Shown one piece after another: positions 1 through 5,485 of a DNA stretch of 7,234 bases. How positions within the stretch are numbered: position 1 is the stretch's first letter; each line of letters begins with the position of its first letter. The position numbers and the translations under genes were made by a program. This DNA comes from Planctomycetales bacterium (GTDB lineage: Bacteria > Planctomycetota > Phycisphaerae > SM23-33). The DNA is taken from positions 1 through 7,234 of the forward strand of contig DAOVLS010000111.1 in the NCBI GenBank assembly GCA_030631125.1. Direction: 5' to 3'. Under the pieces are notes generated by a model. It made no database searches and was not told where the DNA came from. It saw only the letters and a program-made list of their open reading frames with translations.

Positions 1-1029
1 CACACAACTGAGCCAAGACGGGGCGAGGTGGGCATCACCGGCAAGGCCGACAATTCGCGGGGCATGTCCGTCAAATATGACTTGCCGCCGGGAGGCAGAC
101 AGTCACTGATTATCCAACCGCCTGCGGATGAGTACTACGTCGTTCGTCTTTCCGGTCTTTCCGGGCCGGGCGCGTCGGCCTATGCTGTTCGCCGCCGCCA
201 AGCCGTCGCCGACGTGGCGATAATAGGCCGCGCCGACCCAATGATCAACCGATTCGTGCAGAAGAATCCAGCCCTTCGTCTCATTTCCGACCCATCCAAG
301 GCCGACGCTGTCATCGCCATCGGAAAGGAACCCCCGCCAGGTCCGCCCGCCCTGGTTATAGACCCGCCGGCGCCGCCGAAGGGATTCGGGGCGGGCGCCC
401 TGGAAAATTTCGCGCTCCGCGACGCCTACGTCCGGTCCGATCATCCCATCTTCGCCCACGTGGACCTTTCCGGCGTAGCCGTTCGTCGGGCTATCGGCTG
501 GATACCGATCGGCAGCGCGCCACCGTCAGAGATGCTGCTGAGCGTCGGTGGCGGCGCGCTGGTTCTGGTCCGGGATAGGCCGCGGCGCGTCTGGCTGGCG
601 TTCGATACCGCCGTCGAAAACACCAACTTCGCAATGACCGAATCGTTCGTTATTTTCCTGACCAATGTCTTCAGGCATCTTGCGCCCCAGGCCCGTCCGC
701 GAGTTTCTTACGGGTTTATCTCGCCGCTTCATGCAGGACCCAAAACGGGATGGAAGCCTGTGGAATTGCTCGGGCGCAGACCGGCTGTCCCCGGCGAAAC
801 CGGGCCTCTGCCCCAACCCGGTCTGTACCGCGACGCCGACGGCGCTATTCACGCCGTCAGCCTCACGGGTCTGAAATCCGCCGCACCCGGGGTTGACCCG
901 CTCAAACGCATTGCCGACATCTCGCTGCCCGAAGCGCAACCATTAACCCAAGGACGGGAACTCTGGCCGTTCCTCGCCCTGGCTACGGCGCTGCTCTGGA
1001 TGGCAGGATGGATCGTTCGCATGAGATGA
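1..1029 (+). CDS. BatA/VWA-like membrane protein, C-terminal part (5' end outside window)
   Basis: The reading frame is open from base 1, so the gene is cut by the window edge; a GTG at 28 is only an internal codon. The visible 342 residues end in one hydrophobic segment (about 322-339) opening with LWPFLALATALLW, then a short basic tail (VRMR), as in a C-terminal membrane anchor. Before it come a glutamine-amidotransferase-like region with short beta strands (about 70-130), an ENTNF...FVIFLTNVFRHLAP stretch (206-229) and a PGLYRDADG...AVSLTG stretch (273-290). This order (alpha/beta region, 'NT.F....P.F..N', 'PG.Y', terminal helix) resembles the C-terminal half of large planctomycete BatA/VWA membrane proteins, which often sit beside MoxR ATPases and DUF58 proteins. 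The diagnostic VWA domain and its MIDAS residues would lie upstream and are not seen, so the family call is inference. The role is unknown; BatA-type proteins are linked to envelope stress or complex assembly with MoxR. Confidence 0.72.
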   Translation, partial: HTTEPRRGEVGITGKADNSRGMSVKYDLPPGGRQSLIIQPPADEYYVVRLSGLSGPGASAYAVRRRQAVADVAIIGRADPMINRFVQKNPALRLISDPSKADAVIAIGKEPPPGPPALVIDPPAPPKGFGAGALENFALRDAYVRSDHPIFAHVDLSGVAVRRAIGWIPIGSAPPSEMLLSVGGGALVLVRDRPRRVWLAFDTAVENTNFAMTESFVIFLTNVFRHLAPQARPRVSYGFISPLHAGPKTGWKPVELLGRRPAVPGETGPLPQPGLYRDADGAIHAVSLTGLKSAAPGVDPLKRIADISLPEAQPLTQGRELWPFLALATALLWMAGWIVRMR

Positions 1030-1066
1030 ATTTAGAGACCATAGCAAAATGAACAACAACATTTTT

Positions 1067-1120
1067 CTCTGCGAACTCTGCGTTCTCCCCACGGGACGGC
1101 GAACATCCGCCTGCGGTGAA
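1067..1120 (+). repeat. Degenerate CTCTGCG 9-base repeat, interrupted
   Basis: CTCTGCGAA (1067-1075) is followed directly by CTCTGCGTT (1076-1084), then CTC. The expected third unit, CTGCGGTGAA, appears only at 1111-1120 after about 23 unrelated bases. From memory, strings of the type 'CTTTGCG-NN-CTTTGCG-NN-CTTTGCGGTGAA' are dispersed in intergenic DNA of several environmental phyla including planctomycetes. Here the array looks split by an insertion. Whether it is multicopy in this genome cannot be seen from one window. Confidence 0.5.
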
Positions 1121-1150
1121 GTTCTTTTTGTTATATGCTCTTAAATAATC

Positions 1151-1181
1151 AGCGCGGCGGGCTTCTCTTACCCGCCGCGCT
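1151..1181. terminator. Perfect 11-bp GC hairpin, possible bidirectional terminator
   Basis: AGCGCGGCGGG (1151-1161) pairs perfectly with CCCGCCGCGCT (1171-1181) around a 9-base loop. It lies between two convergent genes, where a shared terminator is expected. Neither side carries a proper T-run (ATCGAATTAC to the right, GATTATTTAAG on the minus strand), so it is a weak intrinsic terminator by the usual rule. It may instead act as a 3'-end stabilising hairpin. Confidence 0.5.
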
Positions 1182-1220
1182 ATCGAATTACAGCGGCAGA
1201 AGGTTTTCTCCCAGCCACTG

Positions 1221-1258
1221 GCCGGGGCGGGGCTTGATCTCCGTCAGCCCCGCCCGGC
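1221..1258. other. GC-rich hairpin in the spacer
   Basis: GCCGGGGCGGGGCT (1221-1234) pairs with AGCCCCGCCCGGC (1246-1258), with one bulged G and an 11-base loop. It is stronger than chance for spacer DNA, but no T-run follows on either strand. It sits 39 bases from the hairpin at 1151-1181. It could be part of a transcription end zone or a remnant of a palindromic repeat. Confidence 0.4.
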
Positions 1259-1432
1259 TCCGTCGTGCCTTATGAGAAAAGACCACACTATACCTGCTTC
1301 CGCCGCCGTCTCCGTATCAGACTCAACGCGCCAATTGTGGTGAAGTCGCCGCCTCCACCCACCGGCGTACAAATCCCTTGCCGTCCTCTCTATCCGACCG
1401 TTCCGACCGGTTTCCCCGAAAACAGGGCCTCG

Positions 1433-1453
1433 GGAGCGTGGCTCAAACGCTCC
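1433..1453 (-). terminator. Hairpin just past the PEP-CTERM stop codon, weak terminator candidate
   Basis: GGAGCGT (1433-1439) pairs with ACGCTCC (1447-1453) around a 7-base loop, 33 bases beyond the stop codon of the minus-strand PEP-CTERM gene. No T-run follows on the minus strand, so the case rests on position and a 7-bp perfect stem only. Confidence 0.3.
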
Positions 1454-1486
1454 ACGCCGGACCGGAACGATTCGATGAAAAATCAG

Positions 1487-2476
1487 TTAAACTTTCACTT
1501 TCCTGCAGCGTTTCAGCAGCATCGGCACAAGCCCGCCGCACAGCAGAATCAGCACCGCCGGCTCAGGAACCTGAACTTCCAGTGCGTCAACATTGTCGCA
1601 TTCCAGCAGCCCCAGCGAAGCGGCGTTGTACCGGACGACATTTGCGTTAAGGAACGTTGTGTAGAAGATGTCGGCCGGTGAAGCGCCCAGTGTGATCAGC
1701 GTCGGCGAGTTCGGCGTCAGGCTGAACAGGGCCGCGTCTATTCCCGGTGCGACAAGGCCGTCGGCGTTGAGGTCAAGCAGCGCCAGCGCGTCCAGGTCGT
1801 CGTCGATCTGTAGCCCAATCTGGGCGGCTGTGGCGAAGACATTAAATGTTCCGCTGCCCGACGGCGAGATGAGAATATCGGACGCGCTGAACCCCGGGGC
1901 CAGCGAAGGCGATCCTGCCGCCAGGGAGAAGAACGTCGGGCGATCGGTTATCCCGTCGCCGTTCAGGTCGTATTCCTCAAACGAAAACGCATCAAGGTTG
2001 TCCTGAAGATTACCCGCATTGCTCAGATGCGGAAGGATGAGGGGTATTTCGCCAAATAAGTTCTGATTCGTATGGAGATAGTTGTAAGTCTGCGGGACCG
2101 CCCCCGTGCCACCTGCGTCGGTCGTAATAAATACGTCGCCCGCCTGCTGGTTCCGCACCGCCTGACCGTTGACGTCCCAGGGCGTCCAGGCCATGGCAAC
2201 GCCCTGCGAATAGCGATCTACCGAGAAGTAGATGACATTGTTCCGCTGCACGGCGTCATTGCCGCTGGCAAGGGCGTCCAGTTCGTCGTTAACGACCAGG
2301 CCCAACTGGGCATTGGGCACCTGCACGGACATGCCGACATTCAAAAGATCGGCCGGATTGTTCGGCGACGGTGAAACCCCGTCAATGCTGAACGTATCCG
2401 GATCTGCCTGCGCCGAAACACCTACCATCGCAATCGCAACAACCACAATGAAAATCCGTCCTGTCTGTGCTCTCAT
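1487..2476 (-). CDS. Secreted PEP-CTERM sorting-domain protein with internal LDAL repeats
   Basis: The 329-residue protein has a signal peptide (1-24: basic MRAQTGR, hydrophobic core, cleavage expected after SAQA) and a C-terminal PEP-CTERM tail: VPEP at 303-306, a hydrophobic segment 307-321, then basic KRCRKVKV. PEP-CTERM proteins are known exosortase substrates in bacteria that make extracellular polysaccharide, so the product is predicted to be exported and cut near VPEP. The middle is built from repeats: DELDAL (64-69), DNLDAF (159-164), DDLDAL (226-231) and DNVDAL (294-299). The first three are followed by an FS...SP-type strand and a closing G.S..DI or GDVFIT segment (113-117, 195-201, 264-270). 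Two Asp/Asn/Gly loops, DLNGDGITD (170-178) and DLNADGLVAPGID (235-247), resemble dockerin or EF-hand calcium loops. The ATG is supported by AAGGAG (plus bases 2484-2489) 7 bases upstream. The gene stands alone, with its own promoter and long leader. Molecular function is unknown; a beta-rich surface or matrix protein is likely. Confidence 0.9.
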   Translation of the reverse strand: MRAQTGRIFIVVVAIAMVGVSAQADPDTFSIDGVSPSPNNPADLLNVGMSVQVPNAQLGLVVNDELDALASGNDAVQRNNVIYFSVDRYSQGVAMAWTPWDVNGQAVRNQQAGDVFITTDAGGTGAVPQTYNYLHTNQNLFGEIPLILPHLSNAGNLQDNLDAFSFEEYDLNGDGITDRPTFFSLAAGSPSLAPGFSASDILISPSGSGTFNVFATAAQIGLQIDDDLDALALLDLNADGLVAPGIDAALFSLTPNSPTLITLGASPADIFYTTFLNANVVRYNAASLGLLECDNVDALEVQVPEPAVLILLCGGLVPMLLKRCRKVKV

Positions 2477-2790
2477 GCTCGCACTCCTTACATAAAGAGG
2501 TCAAAATTTACCCTTAACGCCTTTGACCCTAACCGTGTCTTCCGGCAACGATTGCGGGTTTTCAGGCCCATTCAACCATCCAACTGCGGTACATGCCGCG
2601 GCGAGCACTCATTCCGACCCATACGAGCCGGTGCGGCAAAGCGGTGCAAACCCCTTGAAAAAACCTCACAAAACAGATGCTACCAGACACAACATATCTG
2701 CAAACCCGAAATCAGGGAAGGACAAAAAGGAGAACTTCACCCTCACTCAATATCCCTCGCCCTTTGGCTCAACCGGGCCTGCTCGACTAC
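2477..2790 (-). other. Long 5' leader of the PEP-CTERM gene (no gene seen)
   Basis: From the predicted start point near 2790 to the ATG at 2476 there are about 310 bases with no credible gene on either strand. The plus-strand open frames here (such as 2523-2810) lack a ribosome site and any protein-like pattern. The minus strand carries only tiny frames, for example a 16-codon one beginning MSARRG, with no clear ribosome site. I do not recognise a known riboswitch; in particular the conserved cores of cyclic-di-GMP riboswitches are absent by eye. The last part, next to the ATG, is AT-rich and carries the AAGGAG site. The length suggests post-transcriptional control, which is inference. Confidence 0.5.
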
Positions 2791-2796
2791 ACCTCT

Positions 2797-2824
2797 ATGA
2801 TACACCATAATCGTAATCTGTCAA
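2797..2824 (-). promoter_or_regulatory. Sigma-70-type promoter of the PEP-CTERM gene
   Basis: On the minus strand, TTGACA (plus 2819-2824, perfect -35) is followed by a 16-base spacer and TATCAT (plus 2797-2802, five of six matches to the -10). An AT-rich tract lies just upstream of the -35 (2825-2866), which could serve as an UP element. It sits directly after the prfA terminator, so the PEP-CTERM gene is probably transcribed independently of prfA. Confidence 0.75.
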
Positions 2825-2856
2825 GTAGGAAATTGGGAAAAATATAAGAAAATTAT

Positions 2857-2893
2857 AAAAAAAGATGGACCGGCCGTTACAATTCCGCCAGTC
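2857..2893 (-). terminator. Intrinsic terminator of prfA
   Basis: On the minus strand GACTGGC (plus 2887-2893) pairs with GCCGGTC (plus 2868-2874), 7 bp with one G-T pair, around a 12-base loop. It is followed by CATC and a run of seven T (plus 2857-2863). The left arm lies in the last codons of prfA and the loop contains the stop codon, so the terminator is embedded in the gene end. It separates prfA from the PEP-CTERM transcription unit. Confidence 0.7.
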
Positions 2894-3983
2894 GGCGGGC
2901 CTTTTCCTGTGCCGCCAGGGACGAAATCAGTTCGTCCAGATCGCCTGAAATGACGGTTTGGAGGTTGAAGTTCCCCTCTTCGCCGCCGCCGGTCTTGAGG
3001 CGGTGGTCAGTACAGCGGTTTTGCGGGAAGTTATAGGTGCGGATACGCTGCGAGCGGTCCCCGGAGCCTATCATGCTCTTTCGAGCGGCGGCCTGGTCGG
3101 CAGCCTGTTCGGCGCGGAATTTTTCATAGACACGCGACGCCAGTATCCGCCTGGCCTTGGCGCGGTTCTTGTGCTGGCTCTTCTCGTCTCGCATCGAGAC
3201 GGTAATTCCGGTCGGGACGTGCTCCAGTTTAATGGCAGAGGCCACCTTGTTGACGCTCTGCCCGCCGGGTCCTCCGGCCCGGCTGACGTGCTCGAGAACG
3301 TCCTTTTCCCAGTCGATTTCGACCTCGATATTCTCCGGTTCGGGCAGGACGGCAACGGTGGCGGCTGATGTGTGTATCCGACCCTGGGCCTCGGTCTTCG
3401 GGACTCGCTGGACGCGGTGCCCTCCGCCCTCGTAGCAAAGCCGCTCCCAGACGCCGCTACCCTTGACGTTGACGATTACCTCGCGGAATCCGCCGAGGTC
3501 CGTCGGACTGGCCGACAGCACCTCGACCTTCCATCTTTTCCGTTCGGAGTAGTGTGTGTACATACCCAGCAGGTCGGCGGCGAACAGGGCGGCCTCATCT
3601 CCGCCTGTACCCGCGCGGATCTCCAGGATGACCGAATTGGCTTCGATCTGGTCGCTCATCACCAGCAACTGGAGGATTTCATCGAGCAGGTTGTCGGCTT
3701 GGCAGGTCAGTTCGTCGATTTCGGCTTGTGCCAGTTCCTTCAGGTCGGCCTCCGACTGCGGGTCGTCGAGGAGTAGCCTGGTCTGTTCGATCTTTTCGAG
3801 AAGTGCGGTGTATCGGCGGTATGGTTCGACGATCCGCCCCAGGCGGGCGTATTCCCTGGAGACGGCCACGATGCGGTCGCGATCGGATGCCACGGCCTGG
3901 TCGTTCATCTGACCGGCCAACTGGTCGTAGCGCTCGGCGGCGGCTTCGAGTTTTGCAATCAGGTTAGGCGATAGTTCGGGCAT
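2877..3983 (-). CDS. prfA: Peptide chain release factor 1
   Basis: RF1 reads UAA and UAG stop codons in the ribosomal A site and triggers release of the finished protein. The 368 residues match the family length (about 360). The N-terminal helical domain is at about 1-110, followed by the RF core with EIRAGTGGDEAALFA (121-135). The stop-codon recognition motif PKT (195-197, the PxT class of RF1, not the SPF of RF2) lies in HRVQRVPKTEAQGRIHTSAATVAVLPE. The catalytic GGQ is at 240-242 in SRAGGPGGQSVNK; Gln242 is the residue PrmC normally methylates. YNFPQNRCTDHR (317-328) is the usual C-terminal signature. The ATG start fits the family's N-terminus (...IAKLEAAAERY), but no Shine-Dalgarno sequence is visible in the 18 bases between it and the upstream palindromic repeat. 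It lies downstream of rpmE in the same direction. The prmC gene that often follows prfA is absent here; a terminator and an unrelated gene follow. Confidence 0.98.
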   Translation of the reverse strand: MPELSPNLIAKLEAAAERYDQLAGQMNDQAVASDRDRIVAVSREYARLGRIVEPYRRYTALLEKIEQTRLLLDDPQSEADLKELAQAEIDELTCQADNLLDEILQLLVMSDQIEANSVILEIRAGTGGDEAALFAADLLGMYTHYSERKRWKVEVLSASPTDLGGFREVIVNVKGSGVWERLCYEGGGHRVQRVPKTEAQGRIHTSAATVAVLPEPENIEVEIDWEKDVLEHVSRAGGPGGQSVNKVASAIKLEHVPTGITVSMRDEKSQHKNRAKARRILASRVYEKFRAEQAADQAAARKSMIGSGDRSQRIRTYNFPQNRCTDHRLKTGGGEEGNFNLQTVISGDLDELISSLAAQEKARRLAEL

Positions 3984-4001
3984 GATTTAAGAGACGCAAT
4001 G

Positions 4002-4078
4002 GTAGGCCGGGACGAAGTGGAGCGTAGTCCCGGCAATTCGAGAAAGGTGGGACTTCGCTTCGCTGCGTCCCAGCCTAC
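4002..4078. repeat. Palindromic double-hairpin repeat between rpmE and prfA
   Basis: The element is bounded by GTAGGC (4002-4007) and GCCTAC (4073-4078), and its two halves are imperfect inverted copies of each other (GTAGGC-Y-GGGACG ... AGTCCC). Each half also folds alone: GCCGGGAC (4006-4013) with GTCCCGGC (4027-4034), 8 bp, and TGGGAC (4048-4053) with GTCCCA (4067-4072), 6 bp. Such GGGAC...GTCCC palindromes look like REP- or MITE-type dispersed repeats. The right end supplies the first base of the plus-strand CTA that is the rpmE stop (TAG), and TAG is repeated at once on the minus strand (TAGTAGGC). The left end is 18 bases from the prfA start. It is not followed by a T-run, so it is more likely a folded mRNA spacer than a terminator. 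Confidence 0.75.
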
Positions 4079-4305
4079 TAATTCTTATCGGATTTTTTGA
4101 AGTAATCTCCGCCGTATTTCTTCTGGAACTTCTCGACCCGCCCGGCTGTATCGACGAACTTCTGCTTGCCGGTGTAGAACGGGTGGCAGGCGGAGCATAT
4201 CTCGACACGGATGTCCTTGCAGAGCGTCGAGCGGGTAGCGAACGCGTTCCCGCAGGCGCAGGTTACGGTAATATCTTTGTATTCGGGATGTATCTTTGAC
4301 TTCAT
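4078..4305 (-). CDS. rpmE: 50S ribosomal protein L31, zinc-binding type
   Basis: L31 is a small protein of the large ribosomal subunit that helps bridge it to the small subunit. The 75 residues carry the four zinc cysteines of the C+ form at Cys16, Cys18, Cys37 and Cys40 (TCACGNAF and [11 protein letters not shown]), the same positions as in E. coli L31. The family signature [20 protein letters not shown] (41-60) and the N-terminal MKSKIHPEY are complete. The C-terminus ends KSDKN exactly where the palindromic repeat begins, so the tail may have been trimmed or extended by that insertion. The ATG is preceded by a purine-rich AAAGGTGAAAAAGAGA stretch. A promoter lies 37-65 bases upstream, and prfA follows 94 bases downstream, so an rpmE-prfA transcript is likely. 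Confidence 0.97.
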   Translation of the reverse strand: MKSKIHPEYKDITVTCACGNAFATRSTLCKDIRVEICSACHPFYTGKQKFVDTAGRVEKFQKKYGGDYFKKSDKN

Positions 4306-4341
4306 GTCTCTTTTTCACCTTTACACTGAATCCAGCGAAAG

Positions 4342-4370
4342 ATTATACGGATATTGGATTGGCGAATCAA
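4342..4370 (-). promoter_or_regulatory. Sigma-70-type promoter of rpmE-prfA
   Basis: On the minus strand TTGATT (plus 4365-4370, four of six -35 matches) is followed by an optimal 17-base spacer and a perfect TATAAT (plus 4342-4347). Transcription would start near 4335, about 30 bases before the rpmE ATG. No other good promoter is seen before prfA, so it probably serves both genes. Confidence 0.8.
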
Positions 4371-4379
4371 GCGAAATTT

Positions 4380-4393
4380 GCCCCGGCGGGGGC
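4380..4393 (-). terminator. Short GC hairpin at the end of the membrane-protein gene
   Basis: GCCCC (4380-4384) and GGGGC (4389-4393) form a 5-bp stem with a 4-base loop that overlaps the stop codon of the upstream minus-strand gene. On the minus strand it runs into AAATTTCGC, only three T. It is at best a weak terminator. It lies just upstream of the rpmE -35 box, so readthrough into rpmE is possible. Confidence 0.35.
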
Positions 4394-5037
4394 TACCGGA
4401 TCAGGTCGGTGATGATGCGGACCATTTCGGGCATCCTGTCTGCCAGCAGCCCTACCGGTGTAATCAGCATTGCCGTGGCGATCAGCAGGAACGTAACGGC
4501 CATGGGCGTAGCGACTGTGGGGATGCCTTCCAGTTGCGCGGTGATAAGTCCCTCAAATTTTTTGCCGAAATCAGTTGCATCGTCGCCTTCGACGGATATC
4601 GAGACATTCCGCAACAGAGGCATGGCCGAAAACTTCAGCACGAGGTCTTTTCCTTTCAGCAGGATGCTTCGGTTTCGACGGTCGAAAGGTTCGCCCATTG
4701 CCATCAGCGACCGTTCGGCGGCGCGAAGGGCTGCCGGAAGAGTGATGTTATAGACTACCCAGTTGCTTGCCCGTCGCGGCGCCAGCGCCACAGCCCCGGC
4801 CAGCAGCATTCCGATAACAGCCGGTATCGCCCAGACCGACGCGGCGAAGTAATTCAGCACGGGTACGCAGAAGACCGGAGCAAACGCGGCATTCAGAAGG
4901 ATAAAGTCGCTTCGGGCGCTGATTATCTGGGGATTCGGCTGGCTGTTGAGCAGCCCCAGAAGCAGGAAATAAACCGCCACCGGCGCCACGATCACGGCGA
5001 CCTGAATGGTCAAACTCATCTGTTCGCTGCCAAGCAT
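4393..5037 (-). CDS. Integral membrane protein of unknown function
   Basis: I do not recognise a named family in this 214-residue protein. The hydrophobic pattern predicts about four membrane segments: 9-30, 45-61, 63-86 and 175-198. Between the third and fourth is a soluble stretch of about 85 residues (87-172) with a charged, helix- and strand-like pattern (PAALRAAERSLMAMGEPFDRRNR, LKGKDLVLKFSAMPLLRNVSISVEGDD). It ends in a short amphipathic tail (MPEMVRIITDLIR). The ATG at 5037 has GGAG about 10 bases upstream; a second ATG at codon 7 (plus 5019) is a possible alternative. It is the last gene of a minus-strand cluster, 41 bases after the Arg-rich protein gene. The plus strand is also open here, but the membrane-protein pattern and the strand of the neighbours favour this frame. 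A role in membrane transport or signalling cannot be assigned. Confidence 0.82.
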   Translation of the reverse strand: MLGSEQMSLTIQVAVIVAPVAVYFLLLGLLNSQPNPQIISARSDFILLNAAFAPVFCVPVLNYFAASVWAIPAVIGMLLAGAVALAPRRASNWVVYNITLPAALRAAERSLMAMGEPFDRRNRSILLKGKDLVLKFSAMPLLRNVSISVEGDDATDFGKKFEGLITAQLEGIPTVATPMAVTFLLIATAMLITPVGLLADRMPEMVRIITDLIR

Positions 5038-5078
5038 AACAGGTTTGCTCCGCGCTGTACTATTGCCACCTTTTTATT

Positions 5079-5405
5079 CTACTTGATATCTTCGGGTTCC
5101 GCAACCTTTCTATACCCGATTGCATGGATCACGTCGAGGATTTCGGTCCAGGTGGGGAATGGACGGTTATTGACGCTTTTGTAGCGGTTGATTGCCATGA
5201 GGAATGCAAACTGCTCATCGGTCATTTCGCCTTCTTCGGCTGACCGGCGTGTTTCGCTTCTTCGGCGTCCCGCGCCGCGCCGGCGCTCCAGACCCACCCG
5301 CCGTTCAACAACGTTTTGTCGCCTCGGCGTATCGCGACGTTCCGGTTCGGCATGGGATTCTTCGGTCTGGTCCGGTTTCTTTTCAGACGACTTGTCTTTG
5401 GTCAT
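5079..5405 (-). CDS. Arg-rich small protein with conserved-looking C-terminal domain
   Basis: I choose the ATG at 5405 (108 residues, opening MTKDKSSEKKP) over an upstream in-frame GTG at 5453, because GGAG lies 8 bases before this ATG and the extra 16 codons look like spacer. Residues 1-25 are charged and disordered-looking. Residues 23-54 are a low-complexity ERR/RRR tract (ERRVGLERRRGAGRRRS). Residues 61-101 form a compact domain with MTDEQFAFLMAINRYKSVN and RPFPTWTEILDVIHAIGYRKV, probably helical and possibly HTH-like. I believe similar short proteins (Arg-rich linker plus this domain) occur in planctomycetes, but no function is known to me. The Arg tract suggests contact with nucleic acid or acidic partners; the neighbouring gene encodes a very acidic tail. 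It sits between the DUF2007-like gene (80-base gap) and the membrane protein gene (41-base gap). Confidence 0.83.
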   Translation of the reverse strand: MTKDKSSEKKPDQTEESHAEPERRDTPRRQNVVERRVGLERRRGAGRRRSETRRSAEEGEMTDEQFAFLMAINRYKSVNNRPFPTWTEILDVIHAIGYRKVAEPEDIK

Positions 5406-5485
5406 ATATCGTTCTCCAGCAAGGCAAACTCCCGTCTTACCCTTTATCGGCACGACGCCTCTATAAATGCAACGTTCTGTATTTT

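Larger units (their letters stand above)
1030..1486. other. Convergent intergenic region, non-coding
   Basis: These 457 bases separate the convergent ends of the BatA-like gene (+) and the PEP-CTERM gene (-). I find no convincing gene. Short open stretches on the minus strand lack starts and are broken by stops. The region holds a degenerate CTCTGCG repeat and three separate hairpins, listed individually. Base composition swings from AT-rich (about 1041-1065 and 1125-1150) to very GC-rich (1151-1260), as expected of spacer DNA built from inserted repeats and terminators. Confidence 0.7.

Noticed and set aside
1188..1316. Minus-strand open stretch of 42 codons ending ...EIKPRPGQWLGENLLPL, looking like a protein C-terminus
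   Set aside because: It has no start codon, two in-frame stops lie just upstream, and much of it coincides with the GC hairpin at 1221-1258. It could be a gene remnant, but I cannot support it.
1300..1390. Minus-strand frame ending in a GGGG...hydrophobic...RRRRK tail that resembles a C-terminal sorting signal
   Set aside because: Under 30 codons, no start or ribosome site, and the hydrophobic part is too short. Probably chance in GC-rich DNA.
2477..2790. Cyclic-di-GMP or other known riboswitch in the PEP-CTERM leader
   Set aside because: No conserved core of a class I know could be found by eye. A covariance-model search (Rfam/Infernal) would settle it.
2523..2810. Plus-strand open frame of 95 codons in the leader of the PEP-CTERM gene
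   Set aside because: No ribosome site, low-complexity composition without domain pattern, and it lies antisense to a well-supported promoter and leader.
2958..3368. Plus-strand frames opposite prfA (this and several neighbours)
   Set aside because: Antisense shadows of an unmistakable RF1 gene.
4354..5184. Plus-strand 276-codon open frame opposite the membrane-protein gene
   Set aside because: Rich in Arg, Gln and His, with no domain or signal pattern. The minus-strand frame has clear membrane segments, a ribosome site and same-strand neighbours.
5406..5453. GTG at 5453 as start of the Arg-rich protein
   Set aside because: The ATG at 5405 has a GGAG site at good spacing; the extra 16 residues add no domain.
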